Shown in pieces: positions 15,606 to 26,397 of a DNA stretch of 64,000 bases (the first letter of the stretch is position 1; each line of letters begins with the position of its first letter). The DNA is taken from assembly GCA_038237665.1 (NCBI GenBank), contig JBBRYK010000004.1, forward strand, positions 8,644-72,643. The letters are read 5' to 3'. The notes below the pieces were generated by a model that had not been told where the DNA came from, did not search any database, and saw nothing but the letters and a program-made list of their open reading frames with translations. The translations under genes and the position numbers were made by a program. The stretch is from JBBRYK01 sp038237665 (GTDB lineage: Bacteria; Actinomycetota; Thermoleophilia; Gaiellales; Gaiellaceae).

Positions 15606-16656
15606 CGGGTACCCGCTGCACGGCGTTGTTCGCGTAGCCGCCCAGGTTCCATTCAGGCTCCAGCGGCTGCACGTTGCCTGCTCCGTCGGTCGCGCGGCAG
15701 CAGAGCTCGTGCTCGCCGGGCGCGGCGTCCCAGACGAACCCCCAGCCCACCCAGGCCCACGGCCCTTGTAACACTGTGTTACTTGCCTGTTCGAGCTGCG
15801 CGACGGCCCAGGCCTCGCCGCTGTCGGTACTCACCTCGACGCGCTCGATCGGCGCCTCACCCGACCAGGCGCGACCCTCCAGGAGGCAGGGGCCGGCAGG
15901 CACGGTGCGGCGGCGGGTCATGAAGTCTGGGATTCCCGGGGGCGCCATCAGGGCGCGCGGGCGCATGCGGGTCAGCGGCTCACCCGGGTCGTCTTCGTCG
16001 GCGCGCAGGCGGTAGCCGCGCGCCTGCTGATACCCGGCGAAGGGCTCCGAGATCACCTCGATCTCGGCCAGCCACTTGACGTTGGTCATCCCGTACCAGC
16101 CCGGGACGAGCAGGCGAGCCGGAAAGCCGTGCTGGGGCGGCAAGGGCTGGCCGTTGACTTCATAGGCAACAATCGCATGTGCATGCAGGGCATCCTCGAG
16201 GGGGAGCGCCCGCTGGAACTGCTGCTCCTGACCGCCTTCGAGCCCGCGGTCGAGGCCGGTGAAGAGGACTTCGACCGCGGCCTCGTCCGGCCCCGCTTCG
16301 TCGAGCAGGGGCCCGAGCGGAGTCCCCGTCCAGCGCGCCGTGCCCACCGCTTCGGACAGCCACGGCTGGCTGACAACGTGCGGCTCGAGCAGCGCTCGAC
16401 CGTTTCCGGCGCACTCCATCGTCATGGTCACGTCGACGCTCTCGCGGGCGCGGAGGTCCGCCAGGGAGAGCTCGAGCTCCTGCTCGACGAGGCCGTGGAG
16501 GCGAAGGCGCCAGGCATCCGGATCGACGACCGGTATGTCGTAGTGGATGAGCAGATAGTGCAACCCGACGGGCGTGATCGGAAAGCGGAGCGCCTCGAGC
16601 GGCATCCCGTGGTTCCGGGCCGCAAGCTGCAGCTCCTCGAAGCTGATCGCCATCAA
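15580..16656 (-). CDS. Sulfite-oxidase-like molybdopterin-dependent oxidoreductase
   Basis: The 358-residue protein begins with the SUOX-type domain (FPITPVGLHYLLIHYDIPVV). The molybdenum ligand Cys82 lies in TMECAGNGRALL, and the C-terminal dimerisation domain has the PGEHELCCRATDGAGNVQP signature. It would oxidise sulfite or a related sulfur compound, or reduce oxidised methionine. No twin-arginine signal is visible, so it may be cytoplasmic. The 15-bp palindrome at 15768-15782 encodes ASNTVLQ within a loop of the C-terminal domain, where relatives are shorter. The start lies 35 bases from the divergent HNH gene. Confidence 0.88.
   Translation of the reverse strand: MMAISFEELQLAARNHGMPLEALRFPITPVGLHYLLIHYDIPVVDPDAWRLRLHGLVEQELELSLADLRARESVDVTMTMECAGNGRALLEPHVVSQPWLSEAVGTARWTGTPLGPLLDEAGPDEAAVEVLFTGLDRGLEGGQEQQFQRALPLEDALHAHAIVAYEVNGQPLPPQHGFPARLLVPGWYGMTNVKWLAEIEVISEPFAGYQQARGYRLRADEDDPGEPLTRMRPRALMAPPGIPDFMTRRRTVPAGPCLLEGRAWSGEAPIERVEVSTDSGEAWAVAQLEQASNTVLQGPWAWVGWGFVWDAAPGEHELCCRATDGAGNVQPLEPEWNLGGYANNAVQRVPVTVEPAPH
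15768..15782. repeat. Dispersed palindrome, site 2
   Basis: A perfect GTAACACTGTGTTAC, flanked by CTT on the left and TTG on the right. It lies in frame in the Moco oxidoreductase gene (minus strand reads A-S-N-T-V-L-Q with codons AGT AAC ACA GTG TTA CAA). Confidence 0.75.
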
Positions 16657-16690
16657 GTCGAGCTTACGCCGACAGTTCTAGACTCGGCTC

Positions 16691-17587
16691 GTGGAGCGCG
16701 ACGAAGACGTAAGGACATCGTGCTTCGCGCGGCTTGCGGTTCTTCAGGCGAACGTCGGCGATGAACTGCCTTACGCCGGTGTTCTGTCCGAGGGGTTTCC
16801 GTTCCGCGGACGGCGGGTCCCGTTTCTCAACCCATACAAGGGCATCCACCGCGCGCGCGAGCAGCGAGGGCCTGCGGCGCTGTCCATCCAAACGTCCGTC
16901 AAGTCGCCTTACGATGACTCGGCCTCCGAACTCGGCTTCATGTACGCCTACCGCACCGGAAGCATCGACCAGCCGGACAACCGCGCACTGAGGGCGGCGC
17001 ATCGCCTCCAGACTCCGATCGTCTACTTCGTCGGAACGAGAGCGGGCTGGTTTCGCCCGCTCTATCCGTGTTTCGTGACGCAGGATGACCCGACCGCCAA
17101 GCGGGTGCTGGTCTCACCCGGGCGCCTAGTGGGACCGGTCGACGAACCGATTCCCGAGCCCGTCGATGATCCGATCGAAAAGCGCTATGCCGTTCGCGAG
17201 GTGCGGGTCCGGCTTCATCAGGACCGTTTTCGCGGCGCCGTCCTCCCCGCTTACGGCCACCAATGCTCAATTTGCCGCCTGAAGGAGGTTCGCCTTCTCG
17301 ACGCAGCTCACATCGTCCAAGACGCGGACCCGACCGGGCTTCCAGAAGTGCCCAACGGTCTCAGTCTCTGCACCATCCATCACCGCGCCTTTGACCAAGA
17401 CCTCGTAGGGATCTCCCCGAACTACCGCGTTCATGTCTCTCCGAGGCTTCTCGAGGACGAAGACGGGCCGATGCTCGAAGTTCTCAAGACATTCCACGGT
17501 GAGGACATCGTCATTCCGCAACGGCGGGCATGGAAGCCGAATCCCGATCATCTAGCCGAGCGATTCGAGCGCTTCGCGACTGCCTAA
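16691..17587 (+). CDS. HNH endonuclease with an N-terminal putative DNA-recognition domain
   Basis: The 298-residue protein starts at GTG 16691. The C-terminal half has the HNH signature of COG3440-type predicted restriction enzymes: CSICRLKEVRLLDAAHIVQD, then NGLSLCTIHHRAFDQDLVGI, with the two Cys and HH residues in place. The N-terminal half (RRVPFLNPYKGIHRAREQRG, YDDSASELGFMYAYRTG) resembles modified-base recognition modules paired with such nucleases. It stands alone with no methyltransferase next to it, which fits a modification-dependent (type IV) enzyme or an orphan. That is inference; the nuclease motif is seen. Confidence 0.8.
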   Translation: MERDEDVRTSCFARLAVLQANVGDELPYAGVLSEGFPFRGRRVPFLNPYKGIHRAREQRGPAALSIQTSVKSPYDDSASELGFMYAYRTGSIDQPDNRALRAAHRLQTPIVYFVGTRAGWFRPLYPCFVTQDDPTAKRVLVSPGRLVGPVDEPIPEPVDDPIEKRYAVREVRVRLHQDRFRGAVLPAYGHQCSICRLKEVRLLDAAHIVQDADPTGLPEVPNGLSLCTIHHRAFDQDLVGISPNYRVHVSPRLLEDEDGPMLEVLKTFHGEDIVIPQRRAWKPNPDHLAERFERFATA

Positions 17588-17611
17588 ACCACCGTAGGGA
17601 CTACGTCCAAA

Positions 17612-18481
17612 CTAGACACCGGTGTTGGAGACCGAATCGAGGTAGTCCCGGGCGATCGCGTCCAGGCCTTCGTCCTGCGGCAGGCCGAGGGCGAGAGCGC
17701 GGTCGGCCGGCGCCTCGTCGGGCCAGTTGTCCACGATCGCCTGGACGGTCGGATCCGGACGGAAGTCGATGCGGCCGGTCGCTCCCGCGCGGTCGGCCGC
17801 CTCGGCAAGCTCGTCGGTCGTCACGGACAGGCTCGGGAAGTTGACCACGGCGTTGTCGCCCAGATCGGCGGCGGGAAGCTCGGCAAGCCGAACGAAGCAC
17901 TCGACCGCGGTCCGGACTCCGACGACCGGCAGCCGCGTATCCGGAGAGACCGGGACGGCGTAGTCGCGCCCCGCCAGAGGCCCCCGGAAGATCGCGCTCG
18001 CAAATCCGGACGCGGCCTGCGCGGGCGCATCCGGCCGGACGATCACGGTGGCCAGGCGTCCGGCGCGCGCGTCGACGAACCCCTTGCGGCGGTAGTCGTT
18101 CAGCAACAGTTCGACGGCCGCCTTCGTGGCGCCGTAGGTCGTCTGCGGATTCGGCCGCCCAGCGGCGTCGAGGACTGCGATCGTCGACGCGAAGACGAAC
18201 CGCGTTCCACCGACGGCCCGACACGCCTCGAGGAGCGCGCGGCTCCCGTCCAGGTTGACGCGCAGCGCGAGATCGAAGTCCTGCTCGCTCTGCCCCCCCC
18301 GAACGGCCGCGAGATGGAAGACCCTGTCGTTCGGCCGTAGCAACGAGCGTAGGCGCGGCTCGTCGCAGATGTCGTTGCCCTGCGCCGCGTCGTAAACCAC
18401 GACCTCCGCGCCCAGCCCGGCGAGCCGCCGTGTGAGCTCGCCGCCGACGAAGCCCAGCCCGCCGGTCACGATCGCCCTCAC
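17612..18481 (-). CDS. NAD-dependent epimerase/dehydrogenase, D-erythronate dehydrogenase-like SDR
   Basis: From GTG 18481 the 289-residue protein has the extended-SDR cofactor motif TGGLGFVGGEL. It also has the catalytic TTYGATK (Tyr-x3-Lys) and the pattern NDYRRKGFVDARAGRLATVI followed by VRPDAPAQAASGFASAIFRGP, which is characteristic of DenD-like proteins rather than sugar epimerases. DenD oxidises D-erythronate in a four-carbon acid pathway. The usual kinase and aldolase partners are absent here, so the substrate remains open. It is divergent to the ECF sigma gene, about 50 bases away. Confidence 0.82.
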   Translation of the reverse strand: MRAIVTGGLGFVGGELTRRLAGLGAEVVVYDAAQGNDICDEPRLRSLLRPNDRVFHLAAVRGGQSEQDFDLALRVNLDGSRALLEACRAVGGTRFVFASTIAVLDAAGRPNPQTTYGATKAAVELLLNDYRRKGFVDARAGRLATVIVRPDAPAQAASGFASAIFRGPLAGRDYAVPVSPDTRLPVVGVRTAVECFVRLAELPAADLGDNAVVNFPSLSVTTDELAEAADRAGATGRIDFRPDPTVQAIVDNWPDEAPADRALALGLPQDEGLDAIARDYLDSVSNTGV

Positions 18482-18531
18482 GCGCGGGACTCTGGCAGAA
18501 ACGTTTGGCCACCCAAGTCGGATACAAAGGT

Positions 18532-19077
18532 GTGAGGACGGACGCCCAGCTGATTCGCGAGTCGCGCAGTGACGCACAGGCGTTCGGCGAGCTCTACCGG
18601 CGCCATGCGCAGGCCGTCCACTCCTGGCTCCGCGCCCGCGGCGGCGAGCGGATCGCCGGCGAGCTCGCCGCGGAGACGTTCGCGCAGGCGGCCTTGAGCC
18701 TCAAGCGTTTCCGCGACGAGGCGGGTGGCTCGGCGCTCCCTTGGCTCCTCGGAATCGCGCGGAACCTCCTTCGCCGCTCCCTGGAGCGGGAGCGCATCGA
18801 AGCGCGCGCAAGAAAACGGCTGGGGATGCCCATCGTCTCCTACGAGCACGACGCGGTCGACGGCCGCCTGGATGCCGAGAACCTGGCCCCCGCGCTTGCC
18901 GCCGCTCTCGAGCAGCTGCCCGCCGCCCAGCGCGACGCGCTCGAGCTGCGCGTCATTCGAGAGCTGGCCTACGACGAGGTCGCCGCGGCGCTCAACTGCA
19001 GCCCGGTGGCCGCGCGTGTCCGCATCAGCCGCGCGCTCAACTCCCTCTCCCGGATCCTGAAAGGAGCCGAACAGTGA
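18532..19077 (+). CDS. RNA polymerase sigma factor, ECF subfamily
   Basis: From GTG 18532 the protein has 181 residues. Region 2 reads AFGELYRRHAQAVHSWL and then LPWLLGIARNLLRRSLER; region 4 has LPAAQRDALELRVIRELAYD followed by EVAAALNCSPVAARVRISRA. GATACAAAGG lies immediately upstream of GTG 18532, a possible -10 region, so the message may be leaderless; TTG 18505 is the alternative start. The stop overlaps the start of the next gene (GTGA) after an AAGGAG, the classic sigma/anti-sigma coupling. The target genes are unknown; the neighbouring transpeptidase is a candidate. Confidence 0.9.
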   Translation: MRTDAQLIRESRSDAQAFGELYRRHAQAVHSWLRARGGERIAGELAAETFAQAALSLKRFRDEAGGSALPWLLGIARNLLRRSLERERIEARARKRLGMPIVSYEHDAVDGRLDAENLAPALAAALEQLPAAQRDALELRVIRELAYDEVAAALNCSPVAARVRISRALNSLSRILKGAEQ

Positions 19078-19703
19078 CCGAGCTTCCCTCGCATCTCGAA
19101 GCCCTCGGCCGCGACCTCGACGCGGCCGTCACCCGACTACTCGTGAAACGCTGCCGTCGCGTGCGGCGCGTTCGCATTGCCGCCACGGCGGGCGCACTCG
19201 CCCTCGCCTTTTCGGCGGCCGCGATCGCGAGCGGCATCGGGCCGGACCTTCAGCTCGACCCGACGAAGTGGTCGCTCCTGGGCGGCGGTACCGTCGACGA
19301 GGGCCGCGGTGAGTTCGTGCACGCGCAGCGGATCGAGGACGGCAGCCACTCGACGTTCATGGTCGAGCACGATCAGGGCCTCGACCGCTACAGGGCGTTC
19401 CTGCTCCACGAGCGCCTACTCGCCGCCGCGGGTTCGACGTCACCGGTGCCCGTGCGGGAAGAGCAGGGCGAGCTCTGTACGCGCGCCGAGCTGACCCGAG
19501 CGGAACAGGTCGCCCTGGACACACTCCGCGCCTCCTTCCCGGCCGGCACGCCCGCGGACGTGGGCAAGGCGAAGGTCGACGAGGCGGTCGTCGGGGCGTT
19601 CGGCGGTGCGCCGTGCCGCGGGCTGCAGTACGCGGGCGAAATCGCCCGGCTCGTCTACGCCAACCTCGAGCCGCAGTCGAACCTGCTGGTGGGCGTGCGG
19701 TAG
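19074..19703 (+). CDS. Probable anti-sigma factor, single-pass membrane protein
   Basis: The 209-residue protein starts at GTG 19074, overlapping the sigma stop. A short cytoplasmic N-terminus (HLEALGRDLDAAVTRLLVKR, then CRRVRRVR) is followed by one membrane segment (about residues 36-54, ATAGALALAFSAAAIASG) and an extracytoplasmic domain with two Cys (CTRAEL, APCRGLQY). No zinc-binding HxxxCxxC is present, so it is not a ZAS-type anti-sigma. The anti-sigma role rests on coupling and topology only. The outer domain could sense envelope state. Confidence 0.65.
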   Translation: MTELPSHLEALGRDLDAAVTRLLVKRCRRVRRVRIAATAGALALAFSAAAIASGIGPDLQLDPTKWSLLGGGTVDEGRGEFVHAQRIEDGSHSTFMVEHDQGLDRYRAFLLHERLLAAAGSTSPVPVREEQGELCTRAELTRAEQVALDTLRASFPAGTPADVGKAKVDEAVVGAFGGAPCRGLQYAGEIARLVYANLEPQSNLLVGVR

Positions 19704-19746
19704 TGATTTGCGCAGGGTGCGTTGCGACGGGCAAGCTGGTGCGTCG

Positions 19747-20766
19747 ATGCGCCGCCTCGTCCTCCTCGCCGGCGCCGTCGCTTGCCTGGCCGTCCCGGCC
19801 GCCGGAACCGGCGCCGGGACGGCCCACGTCAAGGTGTTCTTCCTCCAGGGGGAGCAGGTCGCCTCTGTCCCCCGGGCCGTCTCGGCCGGCAACAAGCCGC
19901 GGGGCGCGATCCAGGCGCTGCTCGCCGGGCCGAACGCCCGCGAGCGCAGTGCGGGCTACGGCAGCGCGATCCCCGCAGGAACCAAGCTCGTTCGGCTCTC
20001 GGTCGCCTCGGGCCGGGCGATCGTCGCGCTGCAGACGCTCCCGGCCGGCACGAAGGCCGACGCCTCGCTGATCTCGGCCGAAGCCACGCAGGTCTCTCTC
20101 ACCCTCAAGGCGCTCGAGCTCGAGACGAGCTTGTTCCTGAACGGCCACGCTGTCGCCACCCCGAACGCGGTGCCGCCCGAGCCTCCTGCCGGGCCGCCGG
20201 AACTGTCGCCGAGCGCGCCTGCCCCGGCCGACGTCCCGCTCGTCCAGGCCCAGCTGAACACCGTTCGCTTCCTGCCGAGGGACGGGCTGACGGGGAGCTG
20301 GGATTACCGAACGGAGCAGGCCGTCCTCGCCGCGCAGGCCTGGAACGGCCTCGCCCGCGACGGCGTCGTCGGGCCGCAGACGCTCTCCGCGCTGGCGCAG
20401 GCGATCATCCCGGCCCCGCGCGAGAGCACGCCCGCGAAGCACATCGAGGTCTACCGCTCGCTCGGCGTCGTGCTGATGGTCAACAACGGCGTCGTCGTCC
20501 GGGCGCTGCATTCGGCGAGCGGCAAGCCGGGCTTCGAAACCCCTGCCGGAACGTTCAAGGTCTTCCGCAAGGAGCGGTTCTCCTGGTCGGTGCCGTACAA
20601 GGTCTGGCTGCCGTACGCCAGCTACTTCCACAACGGCGTGGCCTTCCACGCATACGCGGAAATCCCGGCGACTCCGGCCTCGCACGGCTGCGTGCGGCTG
20701 CCGTGGCCGGAGGCGGGCTACGTCTACGCCTTCGCCAAGCTCGGCACCACCGTCGTCGTCTACTAG
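19747..20766 (+). CDS. L,D-transpeptidase with GerMN-like and peptidoglycan-binding domains
   Basis: From ATG 19747 the 339-residue protein has a signal peptide (RRLVLLAGAVACLAVPAAG). A GerMN-like domain follows (HVKVFFLQGEQVASVPRAV to about residue 140), then a proline-rich linker, a PG_binding_1 segment (LNTVRFLPRDGLTGSWDY and QAWNGLARDGVVGPQTL) and a YkuD catalytic domain ending in SHGCVRLPWPEA with catalytic Cys315. It would form 3-3 cross-links or attach proteins to peptidoglycan. The order GerMN-PG_binding-YkuD is uncommon outside this kind of actinobacterium as far as I know. It follows the sigma/anti-sigma pair by 43 bases and may be its target. Confidence 0.88.
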   Translation: MRRLVLLAGAVACLAVPAAGTGAGTAHVKVFFLQGEQVASVPRAVSAGNKPRGAIQALLAGPNARERSAGYGSAIPAGTKLVRLSVASGRAIVALQTLPAGTKADASLISAEATQVSLTLKALELETSLFLNGHAVATPNAVPPEPPAGPPELSPSAPAPADVPLVQAQLNTVRFLPRDGLTGSWDYRTEQAVLAAQAWNGLARDGVVGPQTLSALAQAIIPAPRESTPAKHIEVYRSLGVVLMVNNGVVVRALHSASGKPGFETPAGTFKVFRKERFSWSVPYKVWLPYASYFHNGVAFHAYAEIPATPASHGCVRLPWPEAGYVYAFAKLGTTVVVY

Positions 20767-20772
20767 AGGCCG

Positions 20773-22194
20773 CTAGCGCAGGCGCCAGAGCGCAAAGGGC
20801 TCGTTCTCGAAGCCTTTGAGCTCGGCGGCCAGCGGCACGACGTCGAGCCCGGCCAGGAGCGCCTGCACCTCCGGATCGCCGTACACGGCCTCGGAGAGGA
20901 CGATGTCGTCCTCTGAAAGCCCGGCGAGCCGCGCAGCCGCGTTCACAGTCGAGCCGAAGTAGTCGAGCCGGTCGTTCTGGTTGACGGCGATGCAAGGCCC
21001 GTAGTGAATGCCCGCCTTGAGGTCGAGCGGCCGCCCGGCCAGCTCGGTCCGGGCGCGCAGCACCGACCGTACGGCCGACGCCGGCCGGCGGAAGACGGCC
21101 ATGATCGCGTCGCCCATCGTCTTGACGAGCGCCCCCTCCTCGGCGGCGACGACATCGTGGAGCAGACGCAGGTGGCCCTGGACGGAGGCGAAAGCGGGGG
21201 CGTCGCCCACGTCGCGGTAGTAGCGCGTCGAGCCGTGCAGGTCGGTGAAGAGAACGGCGAGGCTTCCGACGGAGACCGGCTCACCCGGACGGATGACCTC
21301 GTTCACGAACAGGTCGCGGAAGACCTGGAGCGCGGTCACCTCGGCCGCGGTGACGGCATCGTCGGCCCACGCCGCGCGTTCGAGAACCGCAAGGCCGGCG
21401 TCGTCCGACTCGTTGGCCAGCCGGACGTCCGTCAAGCCCTCCGCCGTCACGCTGAGCGGAGTGTCGCCGTGAGGCAGGCGCAGCCGGTACGCGCCTGCCT
21501 CGAGCGGGACGCGCAGCGTGCGCTCCTCCCGCGGCGCCAGCCTCTGCTGGAGCACGATGTGCGGCGTCAGCCGCGGGCCGCCGACGCAGTAGGAAGCAAC
21601 CTCGACCACCCGGATCGCAGGGCTCGGGCGAAACGCGAGCTCGACCGAGCGATCGAAGTCCGCCCGGAAGTCGATCCCGCAGCCGTCGCAGTGCACGTCA
21701 GGATCGACGTCGGCCAGCCGCGGCGCCGTCTCCTGCGGCCCGCGGCACCGGGGGCAGAGCAAGTCCCAGTGCAGGTCGAGGAGGCCTGCGCGGGTGGCAC
21801 GCAGGCAGAGCTCGAGCACGACCCGCCGGTCGGTCTCCCAGGGGAATCGCCAAGCGACCGAGGAGGTTTCTCGGCTTCACAGCAAGCTCGTAGACCAGGC
21901 TGTGCCGCCGTTCTCGGGTGCGAGCTCCGCCGCGACCACGATCTCCTCAAGCGGTCCGCGGAGGAATCGCCGGCGCACGCTGTACCGGCGGGGCCGCTCC
22001 CACTCGAACGGCTCCTCCTCCCACTCGACGAACCTGCCGAGGCGAACCCGCCGGACTCGCCGCTCGGTCTCACCGGCCTCGACGCCGCTCAGGCCCACGT
22101 CGCGGTTGAAACGATTCGTATCCGCGATCAGCGGCCAGAGGGACTCCGGCGACGAGCGAAGCCGCCATTCCCAGCGATAGCGCCGTTGGATCAC
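20773..22194 (-). pseudogene. DUF5939-type adenylate/guanylate cyclase with two compensating frameshifts
   Basis: The start is GTG 22194 (IQRRYRWEWRLRSSPESLWP), overlapping the esterase stop as GTGA. The frame reaches TGA at 21879-21877, right after GGTAWSTSLL. A conserved stretch, VYELAVKPRNLLGRLAIP, sits one frame over. The original frame then resumes at WETDRRVVLELCLRATRAGL, after an extra C in TTCCCCTGG. So one base is missing near 21893 and one is extra near 21850. Downstream come a zinc-ribbon-like pair (CPRCRG, CDGCGI) and a class III cyclase with FTDLHGST and MGDAIMAVF. Without the indels this is one protein of about 473 residues. Confidence 0.75.
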
Positions 22195-22847
22195 ATGGGC
22201 ATCTTCGCGTCCGCCGTGAGGGCGGATCGAACCCAGGGCACGAGCTCGTCGACGAACCGCGGGTCGATCGTGTGCGGCATCGGCGACTCGCGGTAGAGCA
22301 CGTCGGCTCCCGCTCCTTCGAGCAGAGCCTTCACCTGCCGGCCGAACTCGACCGAAATCACCGGGTCGTACGTGCCGTGGCCGACCGCCACCGGCGGCAG
22401 CGGAGGCTCGAGGTCGAGCTCGAAGCCCTCGACCGTAGGGATGAAGCCGGAGAGCGCGATGATCCCGGCTGGACGCGGACGGCCGCGACCGAGGCCGAGC
22501 GCATAGCTCATCACCGCACCCTGCGAGAAGCCGCCGAGCACGGTCCACTCGGCCGGGATGCCCGTTCGCGCGCTCAGCTCGTCAAGGAAACGCACGGCCT
22601 TCGGATACGTGTCCAGGAAGGTCGCTGGATCGGGGTAGCCGATCTCGCGCACGCCGTACCAGTGCGCGCCGCCCGGCGGGAGGGTCAACGGCCCGCGCGG
22701 CGTGATCCCGAGCAGGCGCCGGCCGGGATCGAGGGCGTCGAGCAGGGGCACGAGGTCGTTCTCGTCCGCGCCCCGGCCGTGAAAGAGGACGAGTGCGCCC
22801 TCCGGCTCACCCTCGGCCGGCCGCTCTCGGTACCCGAGCGCGCTCAC
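22191..22847 (-). CDS. Carboxylesterase/phospholipase, MhqD-like
   Basis: The 218-residue alpha/beta hydrolase starts at GTG 22847. It has LFHGRGADENDLVPLLDAL, the elbow GGFSQGAVMS with the catalytic Ser, Asp in GTYDPVIS and His in SPMPHTIDP. It overlaps both neighbours by four bases (GTGA on each side). This family includes B. subtilis MhqD, induced by quinones together with the dioxygenase MhqO. Next to an MhqO-like gene here, a role in quinone or aromatic detoxification is likely. Its exact ester substrate is unknown even in the family. Confidence 0.83.
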   Translation of the reverse strand: MSALGYRERPAEGEPEGALVLFHGRGADENDLVPLLDALDPGRRLLGITPRGPLTLPPGGAHWYGVREIGYPDPATFLDTYPKAVRFLDELSARTGIPAEWTVLGGFSQGAVMSYALGLGRGRPRPAGIIALSGFIPTVEGFELDLEPPLPPVAVGHGTYDPVISVEFGRQVKALLEGAGADVLYRESPMPHTIDPRFVDELVPWVRSALTADAKMPM

Positions 22848-23770
22848 CCCGAGGCGCGGGCCGGGCGCGTCTCGGGCAGCGGGGTGAGGACGTGCTCGAG
22901 CTTGTCGCGCAGATGCTCGAAGTTCGGCGGGAGCGACAGCCTCTCGCCGAGCGACTCGAGCGGCTCGTCGGCGGTGAAGCCCGGGCCGAGCGTGGCGATC
23001 TCGAAGAGCACGCCGCTCGGCTCGCGGAAGTAGATCGAGCGGAAATAGAAACGGTCGATGATCGGCGTCGGATGCGCCCCGGTCCGGGCGACGCGCGCGG
23101 GCCAGGACTCGTGGTCGTCCATCGTCGAGGCCCAGGCGACGTGGTGGACGGTGCCGGCGCCACCGAAGCCGCGCCCGGGCGGCGACGGATCGTAGGCGTA
23201 CCAGGAGCCGCGCTGGTCGCCGCGCACCTCCCACTCCGAACCCTGTTGCGCGGCGAACCCGAGTGTGTCTTCGAGAAACTGCCGGCTGGCCTCGGGCTCG
23301 ATCGCGTACGCGCGCACACCGTCGAAGCCCTGAAGGGCCAGCTCGGCTGGGATCTCGGGATGCTCGGCGGTCAACGGCTCGTCGTCGGTCTCGACATGGC
23401 GCACCTCCAGGCCGATGCCTTCCGGGTCGGTGAAGCGAACGTAGCCCGTTCCTTCGGCGGGTGCGATCCTCTCGGCGGCGATCCGCTGAGCCCAGAAGTC
23501 GACCGCTTCCTGGGAGGCAACGCGAAAGACGACGGTGTGAACCATCCCTGCGCCGTGCTGCCCCGTGCGGGCGCCCGGATACTCGAAGAAGGTGAAGTCC
23601 GCCCCGGGCTTGCCGTGCTCGTCCGCGTAGAAGAGGTGGTAGACGGTCGGGTCGTCCTGGTTGACGGTCTTCTTGACCAGCCGCAGCCCCAGCACGCGGG
23701 TGTAGAAGTCGACGTTCCGGGGCGCGTCGCCGGTGATCGCCGTGACGTGGTGGATTCCTTCGAGCTTCAT
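22844..23770 (-). CDS. Ring-cleaving dioxygenase of the VOC superfamily, MhqO-like
   Basis: The 308-residue protein has two vicinal-oxygen-chelate modules. The first opens with LEGIHHVTAITGDAPRNVDF (metal His in HHVTA), continues with DPTVYHLFYADEHGKPGADF, and carries Glu in GIGLEVRHVE. The second module has GTVHHVAWASTMDD and a later Glu (GVLFEIATLGPGF). Members cleave hydroquinones with Fe(II). The gene lies directly after an HxlR regulator (TAAATG junction) and before the esterase, the same pairing as mhqO/mhqD. The frame is complete and the length normal. Confidence 0.87.
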   Translation of the reverse strand: MKLEGIHHVTAITGDAPRNVDFYTRVLGLRLVKKTVNQDDPTVYHLFYADEHGKPGADFTFFEYPGARTGQHGAGMVHTVVFRVASQEAVDFWAQRIAAERIAPAEGTGYVRFTDPEGIGLEVRHVETDDEPLTAEHPEIPAELALQGFDGVRAYAIEPEASRQFLEDTLGFAAQQGSEWEVRGDQRGSWYAYDPSPPGRGFGGAGTVHHVAWASTMDDHESWPARVARTGAHPTPIIDRFYFRSIYFREPSGVLFEIATLGPGFTADEPLESLGERLSLPPNFEHLRDKLEHVLTPLPETRPARASG

Positions 23771-24089
23771 TTATCCCTCCTGCTTCGAAAACTGGCTACG
23801 CCCGAACTTCTCGAGCGCGGCGACGAGTGCGTTCAGCTCACGACCGCGGCCCGTGATCCGGTATTCCACATGCGGCGGGCGCGAATCGACAACCTTGCGC
23901 GCCAGGATGCCCGCCTCGGCGAACTCGCTGAGCCGTGCGGCCAGCGTGCCCGGCGGAATCGGGCCGAGCGCGTAGAGGAACTCGTTGAAACGGACGGCGC
24001 CCTCGTGGGCGACGTACAGGATCGAGAGTGCATACCGCCGCTCGAGGAGGTCCGCCGCCCGGCGGACCCCACTCGGCGGCGGCTCGCAT

Positions 24090-24103
<14 letters not shown>
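23771..24103 (-). CDS. HxlR-family winged-helix regulator
   Basis: The 110-residue protein starts at ATG 24103 inside the end of lon (14-base overlap). Its core LERRYALSILYVAHEGAVRF, with FNEFLYALGPIPPGTLAARL then SEFAEAGILARKVVDSRPPH and VEYRITGRGRELNAL, is the HxlR/DUF24 winged helix. The near-N-terminal Cys of redox-sensing HxlR proteins may be Cys3 or Cys6 (MRCRRCEPP). Such regulators sense aldehydes or quinones through Cys. It likely controls the downstream dioxygenase/esterase genes. It has no promoter of its own visible and probably rides on lon transcription. Confidence 0.85.
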
Positions 24104-26372
<2,269 letters not shown>

Positions 26373-26397
26373 GAAACTCCTTCGTCCTCTTGGTAGT

